12,679 bases of DNA from Pseudomonadaceae bacterium UBA5811. GTDB taxonomy: Bacteria > Pseudomonadota > Gammaproteobacteria > Pseudomonadales > Pseudomonadaceae. The stretch spans positions 1 through 12,679 of the forward strand of contig DIDB01000189.1 in the NCBI GenBank assembly GCA_002417905.1, in the 5' to 3' direction. The position numbers and the translations under genes are program-made. Positions 1 through 6,483 of this stretch are shown piece after piece (within the stretch, counting starts at the first letter, position 1; each line of letters opens with the position of its first letter). A model generated the notes under the pieces. It worked only from the letters and a program-made list of their open reading frames with translations, ran no database searches and was not told the DNA's origin.

Positions 1-657
1 CCCGTCCACTACCCGTACCCGGCCGGAAGCCACGCTGACCTGATGGCCGGAGGGTTGCTGGCGAACCTCAAACGCCGTCCCCAGCACCTGGATCTGCCCG
101 GAACCACTGTGCACCACAAAAGGCTGGCCGGTATGAGTGACTTCGAAAAAGGCGGCGCCCCGCAGCAGCCAGACATGGCGTTCTTCAGCCGTCAGCCGGA
201 CTTCAATGGCCGTGTCAGCATCCAGCACCAGCCTGGAGCCCTCTGCCAGGGTCAATTCGCGGATTTCGCCCGGAGCCGTTACCTGGTCAGCCCGCAGGTT
301 ATCCAGCCAGTTTTCCGGGCGGCTGCCGGCCCCCAGCCACAGGGCCAGCAGCAGCAGGGCAGCGCTGGCCAGCGGCAGGGGCCAGCGGCGCCAGCGGATG
401 GCCGGAGCCTCCAGCCGCTGCAGATACTGCTGCAGCACCACATCGTCTTCATCGGCCAGTTGCCGGGCCGGGCCGGCTGTGTCCATCCAGAGCGCTTCCG
501 CCCGGGCATAAGCCGGCGGGTGGGCGGGATCTGCTGCCAGCCAGCGCTCAAACCTGGCTTCATCCCATGCTATTGCCGGGTCATGACGCTGCAGCAGCCA
601 GCGCCAGGCAGCCTGTTCCTCAGCGGAAACCAGCGGGGAAGTATTCAGCGCATCCAT
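1..657 (-). CDS. FecR-family anti-sigma regulator (partial, C-terminus beyond the left edge)
   Basis: Inner-membrane regulator that, in the FecI/FecR/FecA scheme, binds its partner sigma factor in the cytoplasm and receives a signal from a TonB-dependent outer-membrane receptor in the periplasm. The 219 codons present read without a stop to base 1. Residues 12-60 form the tryptophan-rich N-terminal sigma-binding region (DUF4880 type; WRWLL at 18-22, FERWL at 36-40). One membrane segment lies at about 93-110 (LPLASAALLLLALWLG). The periplasmic FecR domain begins near 127, with APGEIREL, the GSRLVLDADTAIEV stretch, RGAAFFEV and VLGTAFEV, and is cut at residue 219. The ATG at 657 sits 9 bases after the stop of the sigma gene, and its ribosome site (AAGGA) overlaps that stop, so the two genes are one operon. 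Family assignment is secure; the substrate of the system cannot be told without the receptor gene, expected to the left. Confidence 0.92.
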   Translation of the reverse strand, partial: MDALNTSPLVSAEEQAAWRWLLQRHDPAIAWDEARFERWLAADPAHPPAYARAEALWMDTAGPARQLADEDDVVLQQYLQRLEAPAIRWRRWPLPLASAALLLLALWLGAGSRPENWLDNLRADQVTAPGEIRELTLAEGSRLVLDADTAIEVRLTAEERHVWLLRGAAFFEVTHTGQPFVVHSGSGQIQVLGTAFEVRQQPSGHQVSVASGRVRVVDG

Positions 658-666
658 TACCCGTCC

Positions 667-1215
667 TTAATCAGCCGTACCATCCACATGCGTCTTGCAG
701 GCCAGCAGAGCCCGCATCATGTGTTTTTCCACAGCACTGACCGAAATCCCCATCGCCCGGGCGATTTCAGTATACGTCCGGCCATGGACCCGGCTGAGCA
801 GAAAAATATGCCGGGTCCGCTCCGGCAGACTCCGCAGGGCCTGTTCAATCCGGTCCCGTGTCTGCTCGGCCTGCAGGGTGGCCTCGGCAGAAGCCGGAGC
901 CTCGTCCTCCGGGAGCGCCTCCAGCAGCCGCTGGCGGGCCTGCTCACTGCGCAGGTGATCAATCGCCAGGTTGCGGGCACTGCGCAGCAGATAACGGCCA
1001 GGCTCCTGCAACACCTGGGGACGGCGCCAGAAGCGCAGGAACAGCTCCTGGACCAGATCAGAAGCCGTGGCCCGGCAACCGACCCGGCGCTGCACCAATG
1101 CTTCCATCTGGGCCCGCCGGGCCATAAAGACCTGCAGGAACTCCGGCCCGCGGGCCGGGGCCGCAGTCTCCCGGGACGACGGGCCATCACTGCTGGAGGA
1201 AGTCTGTCGGGACAT
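667..1215 (-). CDS. FecI-type ECF sigma factor (iron-starvation class)
   Basis: Extracytoplasmic-function sigma factor that directs RNA polymerase to genes for siderophore or haem uptake. The 182-residue protein has a sigma region 2 at about 25-93 ([12 protein letters not shown] at 53-64, then [15 protein letters not shown] at 75-89) and a region 4 at about 115-172, with the helix-turn-helix [20 protein letters not shown]. Spacing and motifs match FecI/PvdS-like sigmas. The reading frame stays open upstream to 1392, but that extension would run through the Fur box and promoter, so I take the ATG at 1215, 29 bases downstream of the Fur box. A later ATG (residue 31) would cut into region 2. The chosen start has no clear Shine-Dalgarno sequence. 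The gene is followed after 9 bases by a FecR gene. Iron repression through Fur is inferred from the operator. Confidence 0.9.
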   Translation of the reverse strand: MSRQTSSSSDGPSSRETAAPARGPEFLQVFMARRAQMEALVQRRVGCRATASDLVQELFLRFWRRPQVLQEPGRYLLRSARNLAIDHLRSEQARQRLLEALPEDEAPASAEATLQAEQTRDRIEQALRSLPERTRHIFLLSRVHGRTYTEIARAMGISVSAVEKHMMRALLACKTHVDGTAD

Positions 1216-1244
1216 CAGGGGCGTACAGGGATGATGAGTGTTGG

Positions 1245-1277
1245 GAGAATGATAATTCTTATCGAAAGAACAATGAA
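1245..1277 (-). promoter_or_regulatory. Fur box over the promoter of the sigma/FecR operon
   Basis: Bases 1245-1263 read GAGAATGATAATTCTTATC, which matches 16 of 19 positions of the classical Fur box GATAATGATAATCATTATC. On the minus strand a -10 candidate TATCAT (1249-1254) lies inside the box, with a weak -35 TTCATT (1272-1277) exactly 17 bases away. Fur bound with iron would therefore cover the -10 element and block transcription of the sigma gene, the standard arrangement for FecI-type sigmas. The whole divergent gap to the chemoreceptor is 194 bases; I see no other clear promoter or small gene in it. Confidence 0.78.
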
Positions 1278-1409
1278 GAGCCCGGCTATACCCGGACCAT
1301 CCGGATACCCCCTGAAACACGCCACATACCGGATTTTTTCTCAAGTAATGGCGGCTATCACAGATACACTGGGAACTCCTTTCATCGGTCAACTGTGGCG
1401 AGGTTCAGG

Positions 1410-2987
1410 ATGCCTACCCGCTTGCCTCACATACTGATTACCGGCACCGCGCAGAGTCTCGGGCTGGTGCTGGCCGCCTGGCTGCAGGCCGGTGGCCAGA
1501 TTGGTCTGGCGATCAGCATTCCCTGGCTGCTGCTTGTGCTCTGGGTACCCTGGCTGTGGCTGGTCCGGACACAGGCCGCTCCAGCCGCTGCCCCGGAGAC
1601 AGGCAGTGGGGAAAGCCTGGCAGTGCTCAGCCGCGATCTGTCCCGCACCACCTCCTGTAACGCGCTGTCAGCCGCCGAAGTGGCCCATGCCGTCCGGCAA
1701 CTGGGCCAGCGGCTTGACTCCCAGGTGGCCAGCGCCGAACAGGTTGTAACCGGAGCCCGGGCCATGATTGCTACCGAGGAAGAAGCCGCCCGGCTCAGCC
1801 AGCAGGCCCTGACTGCAGCCAGCGATGCCCGGCAGAGCAGTGATGCAGGCATGCTGGTCGTGCACGACACCATCCAGAACATGCATCATCTCAGCGAACT
1901 GGCCAGCTCCAGCCGGAGCCTGATTGAGACCCTGAACCAGCGCAGCGAAGACATCCAGCGGGTAACCCAGGTTATCCAGGCCATTGCCAGCCAGACCAAC
2001 CTGCTGGCCCTGAATGCGGCCATTGAGGCGGCACGGGCCGGAGAGCATGGCCGCGGCTTTGCCGTGGTGGCCGATGAGGTCAGGACCCTGGCGGGCCGGA
2101 CTGCCAATGCCACGGAAGAGGTCGGCAGCATGATTGCCGATATCCAGCAGCAGACAACAGCCGTCGTAACCCATATCCACGAGCTGGTAACCAGCCTGGA
2201 CAGCAATGTGCTGGCGGTGGAAAAAGCCGGTAACGACCTTGAACATATCAACCAGCTGGCCCAGGGCGTGGCAGATCAGGTAGGCGCCATTGCCCGGGGC
2301 TCTTCCGACAACCAGGCCCAGCTGGCCGCCCTGTTCCAGGCCGTGGAGCAGATCCGGACAGACCTGACCGAAAGTGACCGTTACACCGGACGGGTAGGGG
2401 AGGTGGCCAGCGTTCTGGAAGAGCAGAGCGAGCAGATCAGCGAGCGGCTGTCCGAAATTGCCCTTAATGACTACCACCAGCGGGTCTTTGATCTGGCCCG
2501 CCAGGCGGCCCAGGCCATTGCCCGGCGCTTTGAGCAGGATATTGAAGCCGGTCGCATCCGGCTGGATGATCTGATGGACCGCAATTACCAGCCGGTTCCC
2601 AATACCCGGCCCGGAAAATATCACACCCGCTTTGACCGCTACACGGACCAGGTATTGCCGGACATCCAGGAAGCCGTACTCCACCAGCACTCCGGCCTGG
2701 TGTTTGCCATTGCCTGCACCCCGGAAGGTTATGTACCCACCCATAACCGGGCCTTCAGTGAGGAACCCAACGGCAACGCTGAACACGACATGCAAAAAAG
2801 CCGCAGCAAGCGGCTGTTCAACGACCGCACCGGCCTGCGCTGTGGCAGCCACACCAAGGCGGTCCTGCTTCAGACTTACACCCGGGATACAGGGGAACTG
2901 ATGCACGACCTGTCGGTACCCATCACGGTACGGGGCCAGCACTGGGGAGGCTTCCGGATCGGTTACCGCCCGGAAACCACCGTCTGA
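1410..2987 (+). CDS. Methyl-accepting chemotaxis protein with a C-terminal sensor domain
   Basis: Chemoreceptor that would control the CheA kinase. The 525-residue protein has two membrane helices at about 8-26 and 32-52 joined by only a few residues, so it has no periplasmic ligand domain. A long coiled-coil signalling region follows, with the highly conserved hairpin tip at about 191-228 ([20 protein letters not shown], then [15 protein letters not shown]). After the signalling region comes an extra globular domain at about 355-525, ending in [22 protein letters not shown] domain of this type follows the signalling region in many betaproteobacterial receptors (from memory) and resembles a Cache/PAS-like sensor (inference). 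The ATG at 1410 is preceded by GAGG (1400-1403) with 6 bases of spacing; an in-frame GTG at 1395 lacks this. No che gene is nearby. It is divergent from the iron-regulated sigma gene and convergent with the globin gene. Confidence 0.92.
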   Translation: MPTRLPHILITGTAQSLGLVLAAWLQAGGQIGLAISIPWLLLVLWVPWLWLVRTQAAPAAAPETGSGESLAVLSRDLSRTTSCNALSAAEVAHAVRQLGQRLDSQVASAEQVVTGARAMIATEEEAARLSQQALTAASDARQSSDAGMLVVHDTIQNMHHLSELASSSRSLIETLNQRSEDIQRVTQVIQAIASQTNLLALNAAIEAARAGEHGRGFAVVADEVRTLAGRTANATEEVGSMIADIQQQTTAVVTHIHELVTSLDSNVLAVEKAGNDLEHINQLAQGVADQVGAIARGSSDNQAQLAALFQAVEQIRTDLTESDRYTGRVGEVASVLEEQSEQISERLSEIALNDYHQRVFDLARQAAQAIARRFEQDIEAGRIRLDDLMDRNYQPVPNTRPGKYHTRFDRYTDQVLPDIQEAVLHQHSGLVFAIACTPEGYVPTHNRAFSEEPNGNAEHDMQKSRSKRLFNDRTGLRCGSHTKAVLLQTYTRDTGELMHDLSVPITVRGQHWGGFRIGYRPETTV

Positions 2988-3001
2988 TGCGTGCTCAGAC
3001 G
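2981..3001. terminator. Hairpin holding both stop codons of convergent genes
   Basis: CGTCTGA (2981-2987) and TCAGACG (2995-3001) form a perfect 7-base-pair stem with a 7-base loop. The TGA stop of the chemoreceptor is the end of the left arm, and the TGA stop of the globin gene on the opposite strand is the start of the right arm. A second stem, ACGCCAGCC (2999-3007) with GGCTGGCGT (3012-3020), shares 3 bases with the first, so the two cannot fold together. Neither is followed by a T run, so termination in both directions is a guess from position. Confidence 0.4.
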
Positions 3002-3447
3002 CCAGCCGGCTGGCTGGCGTACAGGGCTTTCTCCCGGTCGATCAGGATATCGGCCAGGAACCAGTAAGCCTCGCCCCAGGCCTGCAGGACGCTGTCAGTA
3101 GCCACATCACCCAGCACATCCCTGATGGCCGCCAGCAGGGCCGTAGCGACAGCGGAATAATGCTCAGCCTTGACGTGGCGGGCTACATGGCGGGCGCAGA
3201 TTTTCTCCAGGGCGCTCTGGATGACCTCCAGGTTATCCACATGGGTGGCAAAAATCAGGATGGCCTCGGCCAGCCGCCTGGGCTGCTCCCCCGTTTTCTG
3301 GGCGGCCTCGTCAAACAGGGCCTTGATTTCCGGGTCAGCAAACAGCCGCTCATACATCCGGGTAGTGATTTCCACCCCGTGCTGCTGTAGCACTGGAATG
3401 GTGGCCTTGATGATTTCGATGGTGTTGAAGGAAAGCGGCTTGCTCAT
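2995..3447 (-). CDS. Single-domain bacterial haemoglobin (Vitreoscilla type)
   Basis: Haem protein that binds oxygen and probably nitric oxide in the cytoplasm; relatives support respiration at low oxygen or detoxify NO with a partner reductase. At 150 residues it is globin only, with no flavohaemoglobin reductase part. By alignment from memory with Vitreoscilla haemoglobin, the proximal histidine is H87 (KICARH), B10 tyrosine Y32, CD1 phenylalanine F45 (ALFD), E7 glutamine Q55 (EQP), and the proximal-side Y97 (AEHY) and E139 are kept. The stretch VLGDVATDSVLQAWGEAY is typical of the family. The ATG at 3447 has AGGA 8 bases upstream. The gene lies 132 bases downstream of kdpE on the same strand, a gap that contains a 15-base inverted repeat, so it probably has its own promoter. 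I see no FNR or NsrR site that I would trust. Confidence 0.96.
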   Translation of the reverse strand: MSKPLSFNTIEIIKATIPVLQQHGVEITTRMYERLFADPEIKALFDEAAQKTGEQPRRLAEAILIFATHVDNLEVIQSALEKICARHVARHVKAEHYSAVATALLAAIRDVLGDVATDSVLQAWGEAYWFLADILIDREKALYASQPAGV

Positions 3448-3511
3448 GATCAGCGTCCTGTCATTGGAGTTTGAGCGGTGGCAGAGCCTGTAGCGCTGGC
3501 ACCGGGGGACT

Positions 3512-3526
3512 TTGCCAGACTGGCAA
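3512..3526. promoter_or_regulatory. 15-base inverted repeat upstream of the globin gene
   Basis: TTGCCAGACTGGCAA is a perfect inverted repeat of 7-base arms around one central base. It lies 64 bases upstream of the globin start, in the gap after kdpE. The short centre suits a dimeric repressor or activator site better than a hairpin, and no T run follows on either strand. Which protein would bind is unknown. Confidence 0.35.
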
Positions 3527-3579
3527 TGACCGGCACTCTACCGCATATTTCCGGAAAATCCTGCGCACGGGGCTGCCGG

Positions 3580-4266
3580 CTAGGGCTGAAAGCGGTACCC
3601 CACACCAGTTTCCGTCAGGATATGCCGGGGCTGGGCCGGATTGATCTCGATTTTCTGGCGTAGCTGGCCCACATAAACCCGCAGGTACTGGTTGTTTTCC
3701 ACCCGGTCACCCCAGACACCAGACAGCAGCTGGCGATGGGTCAGCACCCGGCCCGGACTGGATACCAGCTGCATCAGCAGCCGGTACTGGATATCGGTCA
3801 GCCGCACAGGCTGGCCAGCCCGGGTCACCTCCCGCCGGGTGCAGTCGATCTGGCAGTCCCCGAAGCGGATCACCGGCTCCAGCTGACCGGCGTTTTCCGG
3901 CGTGCTCTGCAACAACAGGCAGACCCGCTCCACCAGCTCGGTCACGCTGAAAGGCTTGGTCAGATAATCATTGGCTCCGGCATCCAGCGCCGTGATCTTG
4001 CTGATGTCCTGGCTGCGGGCCGAAAGTACCAGAATCGGCACCGAAGACCAGATCCGGTAATCACGGATAAAGTTGATGCCATTCCGGTCCGGCAGCCCCA
4101 GATCAAGGATCAGCAGATCTGGCCGGCTGGCTCCGGCCTGGCGGGCCCCTCCGGCCGCCGTATCAGCCTCGACAACCGCATAACCCTCACTTTCCAGGGT
4201 GCCGGCCACCAGTTCGCGGATCTGCCGGTCATCCTCAATCACCAGAATGGTCTGGGTTTCACTCAT
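3580..4266 (-). CDS. kdpE: KdpE-family response regulator
   Basis: OmpR-class DNA-binding regulator, the usual partner of KdpD, which in other bacteria turns on the high-affinity potassium pump KdpFABC. The 228-residue protein has a receiver domain at 6-118 (acidic pocket E11-D13, phospho-acceptor D55 in LILDLGLPD, S82, K104 in TKPF) and a winged-helix domain at about 132-226. The ending PRHILTETGVGYRF, with LRVYVGQLRQKIE before it, is typical of KdpE. The start ATG at 4266 overlaps the last 4 bases of the kinase gene (ATGA) and has GGAG 5 bases or so upstream, so the two are translationally coupled. The assignment rests on sequence similarity; no kdpFABC gene is in the window, so the target genes could be different here. 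Confidence 0.9.
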   Translation of the reverse strand: MSETQTILVIEDDRQIRELVAGTLESEGYAVVEADTAAGGARQAGASRPDLLILDLGLPDRNGINFIRDYRIWSSVPILVLSARSQDISKITALDAGANDYLTKPFSVTELVERVCLLLQSTPENAGQLEPVIRFGDCQIDCTRREVTRAGQPVRLTDIQYRLLMQLVSSPGRVLTHRQLLSGVWGDRVENNQYLRVYVGQLRQKIEINPAQPRHILTETGVGYRFQP

Positions 4267-5711
4267 AGGGACTCCTCCAGCTCACCCAAGACTGGCGGAC
4301 TGCCTGCCGGCAGCCGCAGCCGGAAACAGGCCCCGCCACCCATGCGGTTTTCAGCCAGTACCTGGCCACCATGGACCCCGGCAAAGCCCCGTGCAATCGC
4401 CAAGCCCAGCCCAACCCCGGGAATATTGGACTCCTCCCGACCCCGGCGAAACATGCTGAACAGGTCCTCCACACCTTCGGGAGGCAATCCGGGCCCCCAG
4501 TCGCAGACAATCACCTCCACCCAGTCGCCCGCCTGGCGCACCACCAGCTCCACCGGGGTATCCGCCGGAGAAAACTTGATGGCATTTTCCAGCAGGTTCC
4601 ATAGCAGCCGCTCGATCAGCACCGCATCAAAATACAGGGGGGGCAGGTCCGGCGGAATATCCAGGGTGATTTCGCGGTCCTTCCAGTGCGCCTTGACCAG
4701 CCGCAGGGTACTGCCAATCACATCCTCTACCGGCTGCCAGGCCTCATTCAGCTCGATGCTGCCAGAGCGTAACCGGGCCATGTCCAACAGATTGGTCACC
4801 TGCTGGTTAATGAACAGGGCCTGGTTACGCAGGGCCACCAGCATGCTGCGCTGACGCTCAGCAGAGGCCTTGCCCAGTGCCAGAGTCTCGGCCAGCCCCA
4901 CCATGACCGTCAGTGGCGTGCGCAGATCATGGGACAGGGCCGACAGAATCGAATTGCGCAGGGCCTCCGCCGCCCGGCGCACCTCGGTGTCCTGGGCCAC
5001 CTCGGCAAAATGCATCCGCTGCAGGGCGACCGTTACCACCAGCGCGGCCGTTTTCAGCAGTTCGCGGGTGGCGGGCCCAACCTTGTTCCCGGCAGGTAAC
5101 CAGCAGGCCAGCAGCCAGCGGGGTCGGGCACATGTGGCCATCGGCACCAGCACCAGCCCGGAGCCCACCAGTTTCAGCTGTCCTCCCTCAAACGCGGAAT
5201 GCAAGAGCTCCGGAGTCAGGGGCGGTGCCAGCCGGCCCGAGCCACCTTCTGCAAGAATCCGGCTGTTGCGGGCCTGCAGGGTCCGCTCCAGAAAATAGCG
5301 GACCTCCTCCTCGATTTCAGCCGAGGTCGAGGCTGCGCTCAGGCAGCGGGCCAGCTCGTAAAGTGCCCGGGCCTGTCGTTCCCGGGCCTCGACCTGCTCG
5401 GCCTGGGTTTTCAGGGCGGCGGTCAGATGGCCGATCAGCAGCGCCACCCCCAGCATCACCAGGATGGCCAGCAGGTGCCCGGACGCCAGGATGGCCAGCG
5501 AGAACAGGGGCGGGACAAAAACATGGGCATAACACAGCGAGCTGCCCAGGGCCGTGGCCAGCGCCGGGCCCCGGCCATAACGGCTGCCGATCACCACCAC
5601 GCCCAGCACATACAGCAGGGCAATGCTGGCCAGATCAACCCGCCCCTGCAGGGGCAGCATCAGCAGGGTGGAGCCCAGACTGACCAGCAGGGCCAGCAGA
5701 TAGTTGCGCAT
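4263..5711 (-). CDS. kdpD: KdpD-like sensor histidine kinase lacking the N-terminal KdpD/Usp half
   Basis: Inner-membrane histidine kinase that phosphorylates the adjacent KdpE-type regulator. The 482 residues correspond to the C-terminal half of E. coli KdpD (about 890 residues). A four-helix DUF4118 membrane domain spans about 1-97, followed by a GAF-like segment at about 115-235. The dimerisation/phosphoacceptor helix has SALSHDLRTPLT with H261. The ATPase domain has N372 (NLLENAIKFSP), DWGPGLP (404-410) and GVGLGLAIARG (432-442). All catalytic boxes are intact, so this is a functional short form and not a decayed gene. The ATG at 5711 codes for the first residues of the first membrane helix, has AGGG 8 bases upstream, and follows a 39-base gap after the DUF2726 gene, leaving no room for the missing N-terminal domain. 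The input signal is uncertain. Confidence 0.88.
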   Translation of the reverse strand: MRNYLLALLVSLGSTLLMLPLQGRVDLASIALLYVLGVVVIGSRYGRGPALATALGSSLCYAHVFVPPLFSLAILASGHLLAILVMLGVALLIGHLTAALKTQAEQVEARERQARALYELARCLSAASTSAEIEEEVRYFLERTLQARNSRILAEGGSGRLAPPLTPELLHSAFEGGQLKLVGSGLVLVPMATCARPRWLLACWLPAGNKVGPATRELLKTAALVVTVALQRMHFAEVAQDTEVRRAAEALRNSILSALSHDLRTPLTVMVGLAETLALGKASAERQRSMLVALRNQALFINQQVTNLLDMARLRSGSIELNEAWQPVEDVIGSTLRLVKAHWKDREITLDIPPDLPPLYFDAVLIERLLWNLLENAIKFSPADTPVELVVRQAGDWVEVIVCDWGPGLPPEGVEDLFSMFRRGREESNIPGVGLGLAIARGFAGVHGGQVLAENRMGGGACFRLRLPAGSPPVLGELEESL

Positions 5712-5727
5712 GGATACAGCCCTGTTC

Positions 5728-5742
5728 GGCGGTGCGACCGCC
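5728..5742 (-). other. Small hairpin between the DUF2726 and kdpD genes
   Basis: GGCGGT (5728-5733) and ACCGCC (5737-5742) pair as a 6-base stem with a 3-base loop inside the 39-base gap. There is no T run, so it may only attenuate read-through or be incidental. Confidence 0.2.
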
Positions 5743-5750
5743 CGGCAGGA

Positions 5751-6392
5751 CTAGCGGCGGCGGCTGGAGGTTTTTGCGGTCCGGGCCGGCTTGCGGCTCC
5801 GCTCCGAAGGAGGGATCACTTCGGGATAGGCCTGCTGGTCCCGGACGGACATCAGGATACGCTTGCGCACCTCACTGACGGAATAGCTGCTGCGCAGCCG
5901 GAAATGCAGCAGCGGTACCCCGGCCGACAGGCAGACCGAATCCACAAAGCGGTCCCGTTCCTGACGGTCCGGCCGGTCGTGGGAACGGTCATCCAGCTCG
6001 ATGGCACAGACCACCACCAGGCTGTCGCGGTCACAGAGCACGTAATCCAGATGCTTGGAACTGATCTTGGTGAAGTGCCGCCACCAGTCCTGGCCATTGT
6101 CCAGGGGCTCCACCTCCACCACATCCGCAATCCGTACCTTGCCAAACAGGTGATAGCGGCCATCAATGGCCTGATCAATCACCTTCAGGAAACGCTGCTC
6201 GGCCGGAGTAAACAGCGCCTCGCGCCGCTGGTAGGGCAGTCGTGGTCCGGAAAGGCGCCGGGGGGCGGGCAGGCCAGAGCCCATCCGGAAGGTCCGGACC
6301 AGCAGCAGCAGAAACAGGACGCCAAGGGCACCCAGCCCCACAGGCCAGGACAGATAGGGCCGGATAACGGCCACCACATCAACAAGCTGCAC
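5751..6392 (-). CDS. Membrane-anchored DUF2726 protein (nuclease-like fold suspected)
   Basis: Function unknown. With the start used here the protein has 213 residues: one membrane helix at about 16-33 (WPVGLGALGVLFLLLLVR), a basic linker, then the DUF2726 domain at about 60-185 on the cytoplasmic side. The domain carries its hallmarks KHLDYVLCD (113-121), IELDDRSHD (131-139) and RQERDRF (143-149). The spacing of D116, E132 and D134 recalls PD-(D/E)XK nucleases, but that is inference and the usual lysine is not evident. The tail is very basic (SSRRR). I chose the GTG at 6392 because GGAG lies 7 bases upstream and because the likely promoter near 6443-6448 leaves no leader for the GTG at 6428; an ATG at 6419 is also possible. 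kdpD follows 39 bases later on the same strand, so the three genes may be co-transcribed. Confidence 0.8.
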   Translation of the reverse strand: MQLVDVVAVIRPYLSWPVGLGALGVLFLLLLVRTFRMGSGLPAPRRLSGPRLPYQRREALFTPAEQRFLKVIDQAIDGRYHLFGKVRIADVVEVEPLDNGQDWWRHFTKISSKHLDYVLCDRDSLVVVCAIELDDRSHDRPDRQERDRFVDSVCLSAGVPLLHFRLRSSYSVSEVRKRILMSVRDQQAYPEVIPPSERSRKPARTAKTSSRRR

Positions 6393-6442
6393 AACAATAC
6401 TCCACCGGCAGGCCAGCATGGCCTGCACTGACCGGCGGGCAT

Positions 6443-6473
6443 TCTATAACGAAAAATGTGCGCCCCCGCACAA
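6443..6473 (-). promoter_or_regulatory. Candidate promoter for the DUF2726-kdpDE unit
   Basis: On the minus strand TATAGA (6443-6448) is a good -10 candidate, and TTGTGC (6468-6473) is a possible -35, though the 19-base spacer is long. The -35 lies in the stem of the terminator of the preceding gene, so termination and initiation share the same bases. Confidence 0.35.
6452..6472 (-). terminator. Rho-independent terminator of the acetyltransferase gene
   Basis: Read on the minus strand, TGTGCG and CGCACA form a 6-base-pair stem around a GGGG loop (6457-6472), followed directly by TTTTT (6452-6456). It starts 11 bases after the stop codon of the acetyltransferase gene. This is the only hairpin in the window with a proper T run. 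Confidence 0.82.
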
Positions 6474-6483
6474 TGCGGCCAGA

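Noticed and set aside
1286..1308. Imperfect inverted repeat around CCGGACCATCCGG in the sigma/chemoreceptor gap
   Set aside because: Only about 7 of 10 arm positions match, and CCGG is so common in this DNA that chance is likely.
1216..1392. A 59-residue N-terminal extension of the sigma factor
   Set aside because: The extension would make the Fur box and promoter part of the coding region, and its sequence does not resemble sigma region 1 or 2.
1320..1409. A sigma-28 (flagellar-type) promoter for the chemoreceptor
   Set aside because: TCAA and a CTATCA-like element are present but the spacing is about 10 instead of 15 bases and the -10 match is poor.
43..1437. A 464-codon open frame on the plus strand across the FecR and sigma genes
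   Set aside because: It is antisense to two clear family members, is made of low-complexity Gln/Pro/Arg sequence, and is explained by high GC. The same applies to long antisense frames at 1668-2942, 3736-4854, 5199-6431, 7799-9130, 8932-9870 and 10936-11742.
2980..2988. CCGTCTGA resembles part of the Neisseria DNA uptake sequence
   Set aside because: Only the core bases match, the full 10-base element GCCGTCTGAA is not present, and I saw no other copies in the window.
3496..3515. TGGCAC followed by TTGC upstream of the globin gene, as a sigma-54 promoter
   Set aside because: The distance between the GG and GC elements is 14 bases, whereas sigma-54 needs about 10, and it points away from the globin gene.
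4263..4266. Overlap of the kinase and regulator genes as a possible frameshifted fusion
   Set aside because: ATGA overlaps are the normal arrangement for coupled two-component genes, and both proteins are complete with intact domains.
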